Origin: an uncultured Corynebacterium sp.
Lineage (GTDB): Bacteria; Actinomycetota; Actinomycetes; Mycobacteriales; Mycobacteriaceae
Direction of reading: 5' to 3'
Assembly (NCBI GenBank): GCA_943913645.1
Contig: CALTYZ010000008.1
Span: 1 to 64,000, forward strand
Length of the DNA: 64,000 bases
The translations under genes and the position numbers were made by a program. Positions 33,029-42,406 of this stretch are shown here, piece by piece (positions within the stretch are counted from its first letter, which is position 1; every line of letters begins with the position of its first letter). The notes under the pieces were generated by a model. It was not told the origin of the DNA. It saw only the letters and a list, made by a program, of their open reading frames with translations, and searched no databases.

Positions 33029-34645
33029 CTAACTCCAGCTCGGCAGCCACATGATGGATTGGAAGTAGCCTTCGGGAATCGTGATCCCGTACAGGATTGG
33101 GCCCCAGTAGAAGAAACTCGCGGCGACGATGACCAGATACGCCAAGACGGCGAGTTGACCTGAGCACATCGGCACACCAGTGATCTTGCGCAGCCACGGC
33201 AAATGCACATTCTCTCCGCGCTGCGCAAGGTTGCCCAAGGCGAGCCCAAGCAACACTGCGGTAAACGGCACTAGTGCGGTGGCGTAGAAGAAGTACATTT
33301 GCCGGTCAAAGGCGGCAAGCCACGGCACAAACCCAGCAAGAAAGCCGATGAGTGGCACGATGACCCGGTAATCCTGGCGAGTCAGCCAGACCCAGGCCGC
33401 CCAGGCCAAGACCGGCACTGTCATCCACCAGATTGCAGGAGTGCCAAAAAGGTAGATCATCTCGCGGCAGGTCCCACCATTGCCGCATTCGAGATCTGTG
33501 GCTGAAGAGTAAAGGATGGGGCGCGCAGCAACCAACCACGCCCACGGTTTTGAATCCCATGGGTGCGAATGCCCCGCTGAAGATGTCAGCGATCCGTGAA
33601 AGCTAAGTACAGACAGGTGGTAGTACAACCAGTTCGCTGCAGTCTCCGGCAGCTGTGCAAGCCAGGGCCAGTCTGATTGGGCCACCGTACCGTCGGCAAC
33701 GGCATGGCGATACACCGAAGTTTCAGACGCGAACCAGGCTCGCCAGCTCCAAATGTAGAGCAGTGCTGGTAGCGCGACGATCGAGGCAAGCGCTGAGGGA
33801 ACATCTCGAATGAGTGTTGCCACGACCGGCTTGGCCACACCGTAGCGCTTACGCAGCCACAGATCCCAAAACGAGCTGAGCAGCCCGAAAAATGCGATGT
33901 AGTACAAGCCCGACCATTTGACCCCTAACGCCAGGCCGAGCAGGACACCCGTGGAAAAACGCCACCACCGAAAACCCACCCGGGGGCCATAGGTACCTGC
34001 AGCTTGCAGCTTGCCGCTTTGCCACGCGTCGTGCCAGCGGTGATGCACCTGGCGCATATCGCCGGCCAATGTCCACGCTGCGGCGGTGACAAACCACACT
34101 TGGAAGATATCGAGCATGCCGAATTTAGATGAGACGAGCAAGACCCCATCAAATAAGGCGATCGTCCCGGCGAAGACACCGATGGTGGTGGATTGCGATA
34201 ACCGGCGTGCGAGCAGAAAAACGAACACGACAACCGCGCTGCCGAACAGGGCCGTTATAATGCGCCACCCGAGTGGGGTATAACCGAATAGCGTCTCACC
34301 TATAGCGAGAAGTTGCTTGCCAAGCGGGGGGTGGACGACAAGACCGTAGCCCGGGTTTGATTCGATGCCACCAAGGATGGGGTTGAATGCGCTGCGCACC
34401 ATGTCCCAGCCTTGGGGAACATAATGTTTTTCATCGAAGATGGGCGTGCCGGATGACGTCGGCTGTGTCAGCCCCAAAAATCGAGTGAACAGTGCAAGCG
34501 CCGTCAGCGTCGCCGTAGCGATGGTGTCTCGCCGGCTCCATGGCACCGTCACCGGCGCACCAGGGGCAGGGCGCTGTGGTCGCGATGGGCGCAAGGCGTG
34601 CGGGTCGGGTGGCGGCGCGCTGTCCTCGAGGTTAGGAGCGATCAT
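33029..34645 (-). CDS. pmt: Protein O-mannosyltransferase
   Basis: A GT39 membrane glycosyltransferase of 538 residues that moves mannose from polyprenyl-phosphomannose to Ser/Thr of exported proteins. The catalytic loop has IFDEKHYVPQGWDM, carrying the Asp-Glu pair, after the first membrane helix. NPGYGLVVHPPLGKQLLAIGE and the Trp-rich regions WRFSTGVLLGLALGVKWSGLYY are family-typical. About ten further hydrophobic segments follow. A Pro-rich cytoplasmic tail of ~35 residues leads. The ATG at 34645 is only 46 bp from the divergent rsmI start; no strong Shine-Dalgarno. The rpfB and M23 proteins of this window, with Ser/Thr/Pro-rich linkers, are possible substrates by inference. Confidence 0.92.
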   Translation of the reverse strand: MIAPNLEDSAPPPDPHALRPSRPQRPAPGAPVTVPWSRRDTIATATLTALALFTRFLGLTQPTSSGTPIFDEKHYVPQGWDMVRSAFNPILGGIESNPGYGLVVHPPLGKQLLAIGETLFGYTPLGWRIITALFGSAVVVFVFLLARRLSQSTTIGVFAGTIALFDGVLLVSSKFGMLDIFQVWFVTAAAWTLAGDMRQVHHRWHDAWQSGKLQAAGTYGPRVGFRWWRFSTGVLLGLALGVKWSGLYYIAFFGLLSSFWDLWLRKRYGVAKPVVATLIRDVPSALASIVALPALLYIWSWRAWFASETSVYRHAVADGTVAQSDWPWLAQLPETAANWLYYHLSVLSFHGSLTSSAGHSHPWDSKPWAWLVAARPILYSSATDLECGNGGTCREMIYLFGTPAIWWMTVPVLAWAAWVWLTRQDYRVIVPLIGFLAGFVPWLAAFDRQMYFFYATALVPFTAVLLGLALGNLAQRGENVHLPWLRKITGVPMCSGQLAVLAYLVIVAASFFYWGPILYGITIPEGYFQSIMWLPSWS

Positions 34646-34677
34646 GTTCACGCGAATGGATATTAGCCCGCCGCGCG

Positions 34678-34683
34678 TAGGCT
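34678..34683 (+). promoter_or_regulatory. -10-like hexamer of rsmI
   Basis: TAGGCT ends 8 nt before the rsmI ATG, in the 46 bp space shared with divergent pmt. Confidence 0.5.
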
Positions 34684-34691
34684 GTGGACCT

Positions 34692-35555
34692 ATGGTCGCT
34701 ACATCGGATACCGTCGCGCCCGATCTTCCGCAAACTGGGGTGGTGCTTGCAGCTACGCCACTGGGCAATATTGGCGATGCATCCCCGCGGCTGCGCATGG
34801 CGCTGGAGCAGGCGGATGTCATCGCCGCTGAAGACACGCGCCGAACACGTGCACTGGCGGCAGCGCTTGGGGTTGAACTTGGCGCGCGTGTGGTGTCGAA
34901 CTTCGACCACAACGAAGAACAGCGCAGAGAAGAGTTAGTGCGCCATGCTCGCACCGGTGTTGTGCTTGTGGTTACTGACGCGGGCATGCCGCTTGTCTCC
35001 GACCCTGGGCACGCGATCGTTACTGCCGCCCACGACGCCGGCGTGCCGGTTACCTGTGTTCCAGGCCCATCGGCTGTGACCACTGCACTCGCACTGAGCG
35101 GGTTGGACGTCGGGCATTTTCTTTTCGACGGCTTTGCTCCCCGCAAAGCTGGCGCGCGCCAGGCGTGGCTGGAGTCGCTGGTTCACGAACGGCGCGCGAT
35201 CTGTTTTTTCGAATCCCCGCACCGGATCGCGGTGACGTTGGCAGACGCCGCACGGGTTTTAGGCCCTGCGCGTCGCGCGGCGGTGTGTCGAGAATTGACC
35301 AAAACATATGAGGAAGTCAAACGGGCGCCCTTGGGTGAGCTCGCCCAGTGGGCGCAGGACGGTTTGCGCGGCGAGATCACCGTCGTTGTCGAAGGCGGTC
35401 ATGCACACCAAGTGGATCCGCAAACACTGGTCACTGAGGTGACACGCCAGATCGAGGCAGGGCAGCGGATGAAGGATGCGGTCAAGGAGGTAGCGAAGCG
35501 CTACGACGTCAAGGTGGGTGATCTCTACACCGCGGTCGTTGAAAAACGCGGATAG
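34692..35555 (+). CDS. rsmI: 16S rRNA 2'-O-methyltransferase RsmI
   Basis: Methylates the 2'-OH of C1402 in 16S rRNA using SAM. The protein has 287 residues. Motifs: VLAATPLGNIGDASPRLRMAL, IAAEDTRRT, VVTDAGMPLVSDPGH, the PGPSAVTTALALSGL SAM-binding region, and RAICFFESPHRI. The ATG at 34692 gives the family N-terminus; a longer frame overlaps pmt. No ribosome-binding site, but a -10-like hexamer sits 8 nt upstream. Confidence 0.95.
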   Translation: MVATSDTVAPDLPQTGVVLAATPLGNIGDASPRLRMALEQADVIAAEDTRRTRALAAALGVELGARVVSNFDHNEEQRREELVRHARTGVVLVVTDAGMPLVSDPGHAIVTAAHDAGVPVTCVPGPSAVTTALALSGLDVGHFLFDGFAPRKAGARQAWLESLVHERRAICFFESPHRIAVTLADAARVLGPARRAAVCRELTKTYEEVKRAPLGELAQWAQDGLRGEITVVVEGGHAHQVDPQTLVTEVTRQIEAGQRMKDAVKEVAKRYDVKVGDLYTAVVEKRG

Positions 35556-35646
35556 TAGCACAGCTCGCTGCGTTGCATGAACGTTGCGAAGGTTGGGTAC
35601 GCTGCACGTGCTTTACGTTTATCCGATGATTTTTTGAGGAGTCTTC

Positions 35647-37449
35647 ATGTCGCAACGTGATGTGAGCCAGAAATCGACTGCACATCCTGACGCACAACCC
35701 GAAACGCAAGAAGAAACCTCGGCGGCGGGCTCGCTCGCCGCGCTGATAGAGGCAGAGCAGAGCGGTAAGTTAGAAACGGCCTTGGCAACCTCTCCCGAAG
35801 ACTATGTCGAGATGCGGTCAGAGGATGAAAATGCCCGGATTGACTGGGCCATTGTCGCTCCTCTTGCCGTCATTGTTGCCGCGGTTGTGGCGTGGGGTTT
35901 GTTCGGAAGCGCGAGCTTCACACACTTTTCAAGTGAGGCGTTTAGCTGGGTGCTTGCCAACCTTGGCTGGGCGTTCGTGTTGTTCGGGACCGGCTTCGTC
36001 GTCTTTGTCCTCGTCATTGCCTTTTCCGGGTTTGGCAAGATCCGGCTTGGTGCCAATGATGAGCAGCCGGAGTTTCGCACCTCAAGCTGGATTGCGATGA
36101 TGTTCGCTGCCGGTATGGGGATCGGCTTGATGTTCTATGGTGCCGCGGAACCGCTCGCGATGTATCGCGATGGGGTGCCGGGCCATGAACCGAATGAGGT
36201 CGGCACCGCTATGGCGCAAACTATGTTCCACTGGACGCTGCACCCGTGGGCGATCTACGCCATCATTGGCCTTGCTATCGCGTATTCAACGTTTCGGCTC
36301 GGGCGCAAGCAGCTTCTTTCATCTGCGTTCATTCCGCTGATCGGGCAAGAAAGGGCAGACGGCTGGCTGGGCAAGCTGATTGATGGTTTGGCAATTTTTG
36401 CAACGATCTTTGGTACAGCGTGTTCGCTTGGTTTAGGCGCGTTACAGATCACTTCCGGCCTGCAAGCATCGGGGTTTGTGGACAATCCTTCGACGCAGCT
36501 GACGATCGGTATTATTACTGTGCTGACCCTGGCCTTTTTGCTTTCTGCAATGTCAGGTGTGAGCAAGGGGATTCAATGGTTGTCGAACTTCAACATGGTC
36601 ATCGCCGCACTGCTGGCCATCTTCGTGTTTGTCTTCGGCCCGACGGTGTCCATACTCAACATGCTGCCAACCTCGCTGGGTATGTATCTGCAGCAATTCT
36701 TCGAGATGGCGAGCCGGACGGCAGCAAGCGCCGATGGTGAAGCCGGCGAGTTCCTCTCCGGCTGGACCATCTTCTACTGGGCTTGGTGGATTTCCTGGTC
36801 GCCATTCGTGGGCATGTTCCTGGCCCGCATTTCACGCGGGCGGACAATTCGCGAATTCTGCCTTGGTGTGATGCTGGTGCCAGCTGGGCTGTCGACGGTG
36901 TGGTTTGCCATCTTCGGTGGCACCGCTATCAAGTTCGAGCAGATGGGCGAGTCGATCTACGGCGACGGCACCAACGAGGAGCAGCTGTTCAACCTTCTGC
37001 ATGCACTGCCCGGTGGGTTCTTTATGGGTATCTTCGCGGTGGTGTTGTTGAGTACGTTCTTCATCACTTCCGCAGATTCGGCCTCGACTGTGATGGCATC
37101 AATGTCGCAAAACGGCAAAATCAACGCGAAGCCATGGTTGGCCGCGATCTGGGGCATAGCCACCGCGTTTGTTGGTCTCACCCTGCTGATCACCGGCGGT
37201 TCGGACGCGCTCGGCGCGTTGCAGAACGCGACCATCGTGGCCGCCTCACCGTTTCTCATTATTCTGATTGCTTTGACATTCGCCATCGTCAAAGACGTCT
37301 CCAACGACTCGCTTTACCTGACGCGGAAGGAGGAACAGCGCTTCTCACGCCAACTGGCGATCGAGCGCCGGGCGCATCGTGACCAGGCAGAGTTTGAGGC
37401 GCGTAAGCGGCAGGTGAAGGACATGTTGAAGACAAGGGAGCGTCGCTAA
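35647..37449 (+). CDS. betP: Glycine betaine BCCT transporter BetP
   Basis: A Na+-coupled, osmotically activated glycine betaine importer of 600 residues. Features match C. glutamicum BetP: an acidic N-terminal tail (about 1-62), 12 membrane helices, GMGIGLMFYG in the flexible first helix of the repeat, the Trp-rich substrate box WAWWISWSPFVGMFLARISR, and a long basic C-terminal helix (RQLAIERRAHRDQAEFEARK to the end) that in BetP senses K+ and osmotic stress. GAGGAG precedes the ATG. The betP promoter is known to be activated by MtrA in C. glutamicum; whether a site exists in the 91 bp upstream is not clear. Confidence 0.95.
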   Translation: MSQRDVSQKSTAHPDAQPETQEETSAAGSLAALIEAEQSGKLETALATSPEDYVEMRSEDENARIDWAIVAPLAVIVAAVVAWGLFGSASFTHFSSEAFSWVLANLGWAFVLFGTGFVVFVLVIAFSGFGKIRLGANDEQPEFRTSSWIAMMFAAGMGIGLMFYGAAEPLAMYRDGVPGHEPNEVGTAMAQTMFHWTLHPWAIYAIIGLAIAYSTFRLGRKQLLSSAFIPLIGQERADGWLGKLIDGLAIFATIFGTACSLGLGALQITSGLQASGFVDNPSTQLTIGIITVLTLAFLLSAMSGVSKGIQWLSNFNMVIAALLAIFVFVFGPTVSILNMLPTSLGMYLQQFFEMASRTAASADGEAGEFLSGWTIFYWAWWISWSPFVGMFLARISRGRTIREFCLGVMLVPAGLSTVWFAIFGGTAIKFEQMGESIYGDGTNEEQLFNLLHALPGGFFMGIFAVVLLSTFFITSADSASTVMASMSQNGKINAKPWLAAIWGIATAFVGLTLLITGGSDALGALQNATIVAASPFLIILIALTFAIVKDVSNDSLYLTRKEEQRFSRQLAIERRAHRDQAEFEARKRQVKDMLKTRERR

Positions 37450-37468
37450 GAGGCAAAGCTCAATCACT

Positions 37469-37474
37469 TATGCT
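37469..37474 (+). promoter_or_regulatory. -10-like hexamer of metG
   Basis: TATGCT ends 7 nt before the ATG at 37482, just after the betP stop, giving metG its own promoter. Confidence 0.45.
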
Positions 37475-37481
37475 TGGTGGC

Positions 37482-39317
37482 ATGACTGGTTCCCAAAACG
37501 TTCTTGTGTGTGTGGCGTGGCCCTATGCAAACGGGCCACGCCACATTGGGCATGTGGCTGGATTCGGAGTCCCATCCGACGTTTTCGCACGCTACCAGCG
37601 AATGTCGGGCAAGAACGTGCTCATGGTCTCAGGCACTGACGAGCATGGCACGCCACTGCTCGTACAGGCTGATAAAGAAGGTGTGACCGTCAAAGAGCTG
37701 GCAGACCGCTATAACGAACAGATCGTGCGCGACCTCGCGGGCCTGGGATTGTCCTACGACCTGTTTACCCGCACCACAACGCGCAACCACTACGCGGTAG
37801 TGCAGGAGCTGTTCAAAGGCCTCTATGCGAACGGCTACATGGTCAAGGAAACAACGCAAGGCGCTATCTCACCATCAACTGGACGCACACTGCCGGATCG
37901 CTACATTGAGGGCACTTGCCCAATCTGTGGCGCCAATGATGCCCGCGGTGATCAGTGCGATACATGCGGCAATCAGCTTGACCCGGCGGATCTGATCAAT
38001 CCGGTCTCGAAAATCAATGGTGAGACCCCGAAGTTCGTGGAGACAGAGCACTTCCTGCTCGACTTGCCAGCGTTGCACGATGCCCTCGAGCAGTGGCTGA
38101 ACGAACGCAAAGATTGGCGTCCCAACGTGTTGAAGTTCTCCTTGCACCTGCTCGACGATATGCGCCCGCGGGCGATGACCCGCGACATCGATTGGGGTGT
38201 ACCAGTGCCGGTCGAAGGGTGGGCGGATAATCCATCGAAAAAGCTCTACGTCTGGTTTGACGCTGTAGTGGGGTACTTATCTGCCTCGATTGAATGGGCG
38301 CATCGCAGCGGCAACCCGCAGGCATGGAAACAGTTCTGGCAGGACCCCGCAACTGAGGGCTACTACTTCATGGGCAAGGACAACATCACCTTCCACTCCC
38401 AGATCTGGCCAGCGGAGTTGCTCGGCTACGCCGGGCGTGGAGCACGAGGCGGCGACGAACACGCGCTTGGCCGGCTGAATTTGCCAACCGAGGTTGTCTC
38501 CTCGGAGTTTTTGACGATGTCTGGGTCTAAGTTTTCCTCCTCGAAGGGCGTTGTCATCTACGTCAAGGACTTCTTGGAGGAATTTGGTCCAGACCCGCTG
38601 CGCTATTTCATTGCCGTCGCAGGCCCGGAAAACAATGACACAGACTTCACCTGGGACGAGTTCGTACGCCGGGTCAACAACGAGCTAGCAAATGGGTGGG
38701 GAAACTTAGTCAACCGGACCGTGTCGATGGCATTCAAGAACTTCGGACGCGTCCCCCAGCCGGGTGCTTTGCTGCCGGCTGATGAAGCAATCCTGACCCT
38801 GGCCGAAGACACCTTCGCCACTGCGGGTGCAGACCTGAACCGGGCGCACTTCAAAAACGCTATTTCCAAGATCATGCATGTCGTCGGTGAAGCGAATGCT
38901 TATATCGCTGAGATGGAACCATGGAAACTCGCCAAAGATGACACACAAACCGAACGGTTGGCCACTGTCTTGTGGACGGCACTGCAGGTGGTCTCAGACT
39001 GCAATGCCATGTTGACGCCGTTTTTGCCGCACACCGCTCAGCGGGTGCATGAAACCCTCGGTCGCAGCGGACAGTGGGCAGCACAACCGCGTGTCGAAGA
39101 GGTTGTAGACGATGCTGATGTGCAGCTTGTCGGGGTAGATCTGCCAGAAGCCGGGCAGGCGTATCTCACCATCACTGGTGTCTATGACCAGGAGCAAGCC
39201 GTGTGGGGTCGCGTTGAGGTCAGCCCGGGCACAAAGTTGGCCAAGCCGCAGCCGCTGATTGCGAAGTTGGATCCAGAGCTTGGCGAGACTGGACCAACAT
39301 GGGCACCGGTGCAGTAG
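37482..39317 (+). CDS. metG: Methionyl-tRNA synthetase
   Basis: Charges tRNA-Met. The protein has 611 residues and is very close to the C. glutamicum enzyme as I recall it. The HIGH motif is in AWPYANGPRHIGHVAGFG, the zinc-binding knuckle has CPIC and CDTC (about 145-160), and the KMSKS loop reads SGSKFSSSKG. The anticodon-binding domain follows, and there is a short C-terminal tail without a full tRNA-binding domain. I chose the second ATG (37482) because the C. glutamicum protein starts at the equivalent place and a -10 element overlaps the first ATG (37470). It is followed by tatD after 19 bp. Confidence 0.95.
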   Translation: MTGSQNVLVCVAWPYANGPRHIGHVAGFGVPSDVFARYQRMSGKNVLMVSGTDEHGTPLLVQADKEGVTVKELADRYNEQIVRDLAGLGLSYDLFTRTTTRNHYAVVQELFKGLYANGYMVKETTQGAISPSTGRTLPDRYIEGTCPICGANDARGDQCDTCGNQLDPADLINPVSKINGETPKFVETEHFLLDLPALHDALEQWLNERKDWRPNVLKFSLHLLDDMRPRAMTRDIDWGVPVPVEGWADNPSKKLYVWFDAVVGYLSASIEWAHRSGNPQAWKQFWQDPATEGYYFMGKDNITFHSQIWPAELLGYAGRGARGGDEHALGRLNLPTEVVSSEFLTMSGSKFSSSKGVVIYVKDFLEEFGPDPLRYFIAVAGPENNDTDFTWDEFVRRVNNELANGWGNLVNRTVSMAFKNFGRVPQPGALLPADEAILTLAEDTFATAGADLNRAHFKNAISKIMHVVGEANAYIAEMEPWKLAKDDTQTERLATVLWTALQVVSDCNAMLTPFLPHTAQRVHETLGRSGQWAAQPRVEEVVDDADVQLVGVDLPEAGQAYLTITGVYDQEQAVWGRVEVSPGTKLAKPQPLIAKLDPELGETGPTWAPVQ

Positions 39318-39322
39318 GAGCC

Positions 39323-39328
39323 TACGCT
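39323..39328 (+). promoter_or_regulatory. -10-like hexamer of tatD
   Basis: TACGCT ends 8 nt before the tatD ATG; a GGAG further upstream is too distant to be its ribosome-binding site. Confidence 0.4.
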
Positions 39329-39336
39329 TCGATCTC

Positions 39337-40170
39337 ATGAGTAAAAAACCTCGACCCGTACCTCAGCCAGCGCAACATATTCCAGGCTTGTGTGATGCGC
39401 ACACGCACCTGGCATCAGCCAACGCGCGCACAAAACCTGAGATCGATGCCATCGTGGCTCGTGCAGTGGACGCGGGAGTGGAACGAATGTGCACCGTCGG
39501 CGACGGGCTGGCGGAGGCAGAATTAGCCCTTGAGGCGGCGCATTGTCACAAGCGGGTGTTTGCGGCTTGTGCCATCCACCCGACCCGCGCACACGAGCTT
39601 GACGCCACCGCTCGTGCGCGTTTGACAGCGATGGCGTCCGACGATCGCTGTGTGGCAGTGGGGGAGACCGGCATTGACACGTATTGGTTGCAACACGACC
39701 CGACTCGTACCGCGCCGTTGGAGGTGCAGGAAGAAGCACTGCGGTGGCACATTGACCTCGCAGTGGCGACAGGGAAAACGCTGATGATTCACAACCGCGA
39801 TGCGGATGCGGATCTGTTTCGCATCCTTGCCGATGCGCCTGCACCCCCGCACGTGATGCTGCATTGTTTTTCATCACCACTTGAAGTTGCGCGCCAGGCG
39901 TTAGATCGGGGCTACATTCTCAGCTTTGCGGGCAACGTGACATTCAAGCCCAATGATTATTTACGCGAGGCGGCGCGGCTCGCGCCAGCGGGGCAGTACC
40001 TGATTGAGACCGATGCGCCATACATGACACCTGAGCCGTATCGCGGGGCTCGCAACGAGCCATCGCTCATTGGGCATACCGCCCGAATGGTGGCAGCAGT
40101 GCGGGACGTAGATGTGACTGTTGTTGCTGAAGAAACTCAAGAGACGTTTTCGCGCGTGTTCGGTGTGTGA
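39337..40170 (+). CDS. tatD: TatD-family metal-dependent DNase
   Basis: A TIM-barrel hydrolase of 277 residues. Metal ligands are visible in order: H-x-H in CDAHTHL, Glu in AVGETGID, His in LMIHNRDA, His in MLHCFSS and Asp in LIETDAPYMTPEPYRG. TatD proteins act as 3'-5' exonucleases in DNA damage processing. The ATG at 39337 is 19 bp past the metG stop; an earlier in-frame ATG lies inside metG and is rejected. rpfB, ksgA and ispE follow, the order seen in many actinobacteria. Confidence 0.93.
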   Translation: MSKKPRPVPQPAQHIPGLCDAHTHLASANARTKPEIDAIVARAVDAGVERMCTVGDGLAEAELALEAAHCHKRVFAACAIHPTRAHELDATARARLTAMASDDRCVAVGETGIDTYWLQHDPTRTAPLEVQEEALRWHIDLAVATGKTLMIHNRDADADLFRILADAPAPPHVMLHCFSSPLEVARQALDRGYILSFAGNVTFKPNDYLREAARLAPAGQYLIETDAPYMTPEPYRGARNEPSLIGHTARMVAAVRDVDVTVVAEETQETFSRVFGV

Positions 40171-40212
40171 CACGCCACCTTTTTGTCGCAATGGCTTGTC
40201 ATAGCCATGCTC

Positions 40213-40228
40213 GTTATCGTATTGTTAC
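40213..40228. promoter_or_regulatory. Repeated GTTA(T/C) element upstream of rpfB, possible MtrA site
   Basis: GTTATCGTATTGTTAC has two GTTA units 11 bp apart (one helical turn), 36 bp before the rpfB start. In C. glutamicum the response regulator MtrA controls rpf2. Assignment is tentative. Confidence 0.35.
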
Positions 40229-40263
40229 CGAGAACTAAAGTCTGATCCTCAATTGAACCAAGG

Positions 40264-41487
40264 ATGCGTCCTTCACTCATGTCTGCCAACACTTCTCAGC
40301 GCTCACACTCCGCAAGCCCTACCACCAAGCGTGTGGTCTCTGGTGTCGTCGCCGGTACTGTTGCCGTCGCCGGTGCTGGAACTGCATTCGCCGCCCAAAA
40401 AGACGTCACGCTTGACGTCAACGGCGAAACCACCAACATTAAGACGTACGCCGGCAAGGTCGATGGCGTCCTGCAGGCAGCCGGCGTTGAACTTGGCGCA
40501 CAAGACCTGGTGCACCCGGCGCTGAGTGACAAGCTCTCCAGCGGCGACACTGTGACCGTGCGCACGGCAAAACCAGTCGCGCTGGTGATTGACGGCGTTG
40601 AGCAGCAGCTGGTATCCACCGCAGCTACCGTGGGTGAGCTGGTAGACACTGCTGGCGTTGACCCTGCATCTGCGACAGACGTTGACCGCTCCGAGCCGGT
40701 CACTGAGGGCCTGAGCGTTGAGGTGACAACACCGAAGGTCGTTGCCATCAAGGATGCCGGTGAAACCTTCTTCACCACCGAAGCTGCCAAGACTGTCGGC
40801 CAGTTGCTCGCAGCACGGGGTATCGCTGTTGATTCGGACGATAGGGTCAACCACCCGCTTGATGCCCCGGTGACCGCGAACATGGAGATCGTCATCGACC
40901 GTGTTCAGGTTCTGCGCTCCTCTGAACTCGTCGAATTTGACGCTCCGGCAATCTACGTTGACGACCCGGAACTGGAGCAGGGTACGGAGGAAATCCGCGA
41001 CCACGGCACCTCAGGCGAAAAGGTGGTCTACCACCGCACTGTTTTGGTCAACGGTGAGGTTGAGTCCCAGGATCCGACTGGTGAGACGGAAAAGCGCGCA
41101 GCCAAGCCCGCGAAGATTGCCCGTGGCACCAAAGCCGTCGCGCAGCAGACTGTTCAGACACCGTCTGCAGCTCGCTCCTCGAGCTCTGCCCCGTCTTCCT
41201 CCGGTGGCAACACTGGCGCACCCGCGCCAGCTGTCGCTAGCGGTTCCGTGTGGGATCAGCTTGCACAGTGTGAGTCCGGTGGTAACTGGGCGATCAACTC
41301 TGGCAACGGCTACTACGGTGGCCTGCAGTTCTCGGCATCGACCTGGGCTGCATATGGCGGCACCGAATACGCACCAACCGCTGACAAGGCCACCCGTGAG
41401 CAACAGATCGCTGTGGCACAGCGCACCCAGGCCTCACAAGGCTGGGGTGCATGGCCTGCCTGCACCGCGAAACTTGGTATCCGCTAA
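40264..41487 (+). CDS. rpfB: Resuscitation-promoting factor RpfB/Rpf2
   Basis: A secreted muralytic enzyme of 407 residues that promotes regrowth of resting cells. Order: basic N-terminus and signal segment ending AFAAQ, three DUF348 repeats (about 45-215; DVTLDVNGETTNIKTYAGKV is the first), a G5 domain (about 220-285; ELEQGTEEIRDHGTSGEKVV), a Ser/Ala/Pro-rich linker (about 285-330), and the C-terminal Rpf lysozyme-like domain VWDQLAQCESGGNWAINSGN with the catalytic Glu, then YYGGLQFSASTW. Either ATG 40264 or ATG 40279 may start translation; AAGG directly precedes the first. Confidence 0.95.
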   Translation: MRPSLMSANTSQRSHSASPTTKRVVSGVVAGTVAVAGAGTAFAAQKDVTLDVNGETTNIKTYAGKVDGVLQAAGVELGAQDLVHPALSDKLSSGDTVTVRTAKPVALVIDGVEQQLVSTAATVGELVDTAGVDPASATDVDRSEPVTEGLSVEVTTPKVVAIKDAGETFFTTEAAKTVGQLLAARGIAVDSDDRVNHPLDAPVTANMEIVIDRVQVLRSSELVEFDAPAIYVDDPELEQGTEEIRDHGTSGEKVVYHRTVLVNGEVESQDPTGETEKRAAKPAKIARGTKAVAQQTVQTPSAARSSSSAPSSSGGNTGAPAPAVASGSVWDQLAQCESGGNWAINSGNGYYGGLQFSASTWAAYGGTEYAPTADKATREQQIAVAQRTQASQGWGAWPACTAKLGIR

Positions 41488-41542
41488 TCACGATCCGGGG
41501 ATTCGCACCGCGTCACAGTACGAGTCACTCACTTGAAACCAT

Positions 41543-42406
41543 ATGAGTGACCCGCGTTTGTTGGGACCGGTTGAGATCCGGCAGCTAGCTGAGGAGCTTC
41601 ACGTCACGCCGACGAAGAAGCTTGGTCAGAACTTCGTCCACGACCCAAATACCGTGCGCCGCATTGTCGCGGCAGCGCATTTAGAGGAGTCAGACGTGGT
41701 TGTGGAGGTAGGTCCTGGCCTTGGTTCTCTCACGCTTGGGCTCATTGATGCAGTCAGCCACGTGATCGCGCTCGAAATCGATCAACGACTGGCGCAACGG
41801 CTCCCAACGACGGTGGACCAGTACGCGCCGAGCTACGCGCAGCGGTTGACGGTGCGCAATGTAGACGCCTTAGAAGTCACGCAAAAGGATGTCCCGCATC
41901 GACCGACCGCTTTGGTGGCGAATCTGCCGTACAACGTCTCAGTCCCGGTGCTGCTTCACCTGTTGGGGGAGTTCCCAAGTATTGCTCGTGTGCTGGTAAT
42001 GGTGCAAAAGGAAGTCGCCGACCGTTTGGCCGCGCCACCGGGCTCCAAAACATATGGGGTCCCGAGCGTGAAAGCGGCGTTCTATGGTGATGTTTCGCGT
42101 GCCGGTACAGTTGGCAAGCACGTTTTCTGGCCCGCGCCGAAGATTGAATCAGGGTTAGTTCGCATCGACGTTACCTCGGCCCATGATCGCGCGTTACGGG
42201 CATCGGTGTTCACCTTGGTTGACGCTGCGTTTGCTCAGCGCCGAAAAACCTTACGCTCAACGCTGGCAGGAGTGTTCGGTTCTCCTCCTGAGGCTGAAAC
42301 GGCGTTGTTAGCTGCGGGAATTGACCCAGGGCTTCGCGGTGAGGCATTATCCGTGGATGACTTTGTCAGGCTAGCGCAGCGGTTAGGGGAGCACCGTGTC
42401 AGTTGA
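41543..42406 (+). CDS. rsmA: 16S rRNA dimethyladenosine transferase KsgA/RsmA
   Basis: Dimethylates A1518 and A1519 of 16S rRNA. The protein has 287 residues. KKLGQNFVHDPNTVRRIV at the start, SAM-binding VVEVGPGLGSLTLGL, catalytic NLPYNVSVPVL (NLPY) and FWPAPKIESGLVRI are all diagnostic. Its last 11 bp overlap the GTG start of ispE, an arrangement common in actinobacteria. Confidence 0.97.
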   Translation: MSDPRLLGPVEIRQLAEELHVTPTKKLGQNFVHDPNTVRRIVAAAHLEESDVVVEVGPGLGSLTLGLIDAVSHVIALEIDQRLAQRLPTTVDQYAPSYAQRLTVRNVDALEVTQKDVPHRPTALVANLPYNVSVPVLLHLLGEFPSIARVLVMVQKEVADRLAAPPGSKTYGVPSVKAAFYGDVSRAGTVGKHVFWPAPKIESGLVRIDVTSAHDRALRASVFTLVDAAFAQRRKTLRSTLAGVFGSPPEAETALLAAGIDPGLRGEALSVDDFVRLAQRLGEHRVS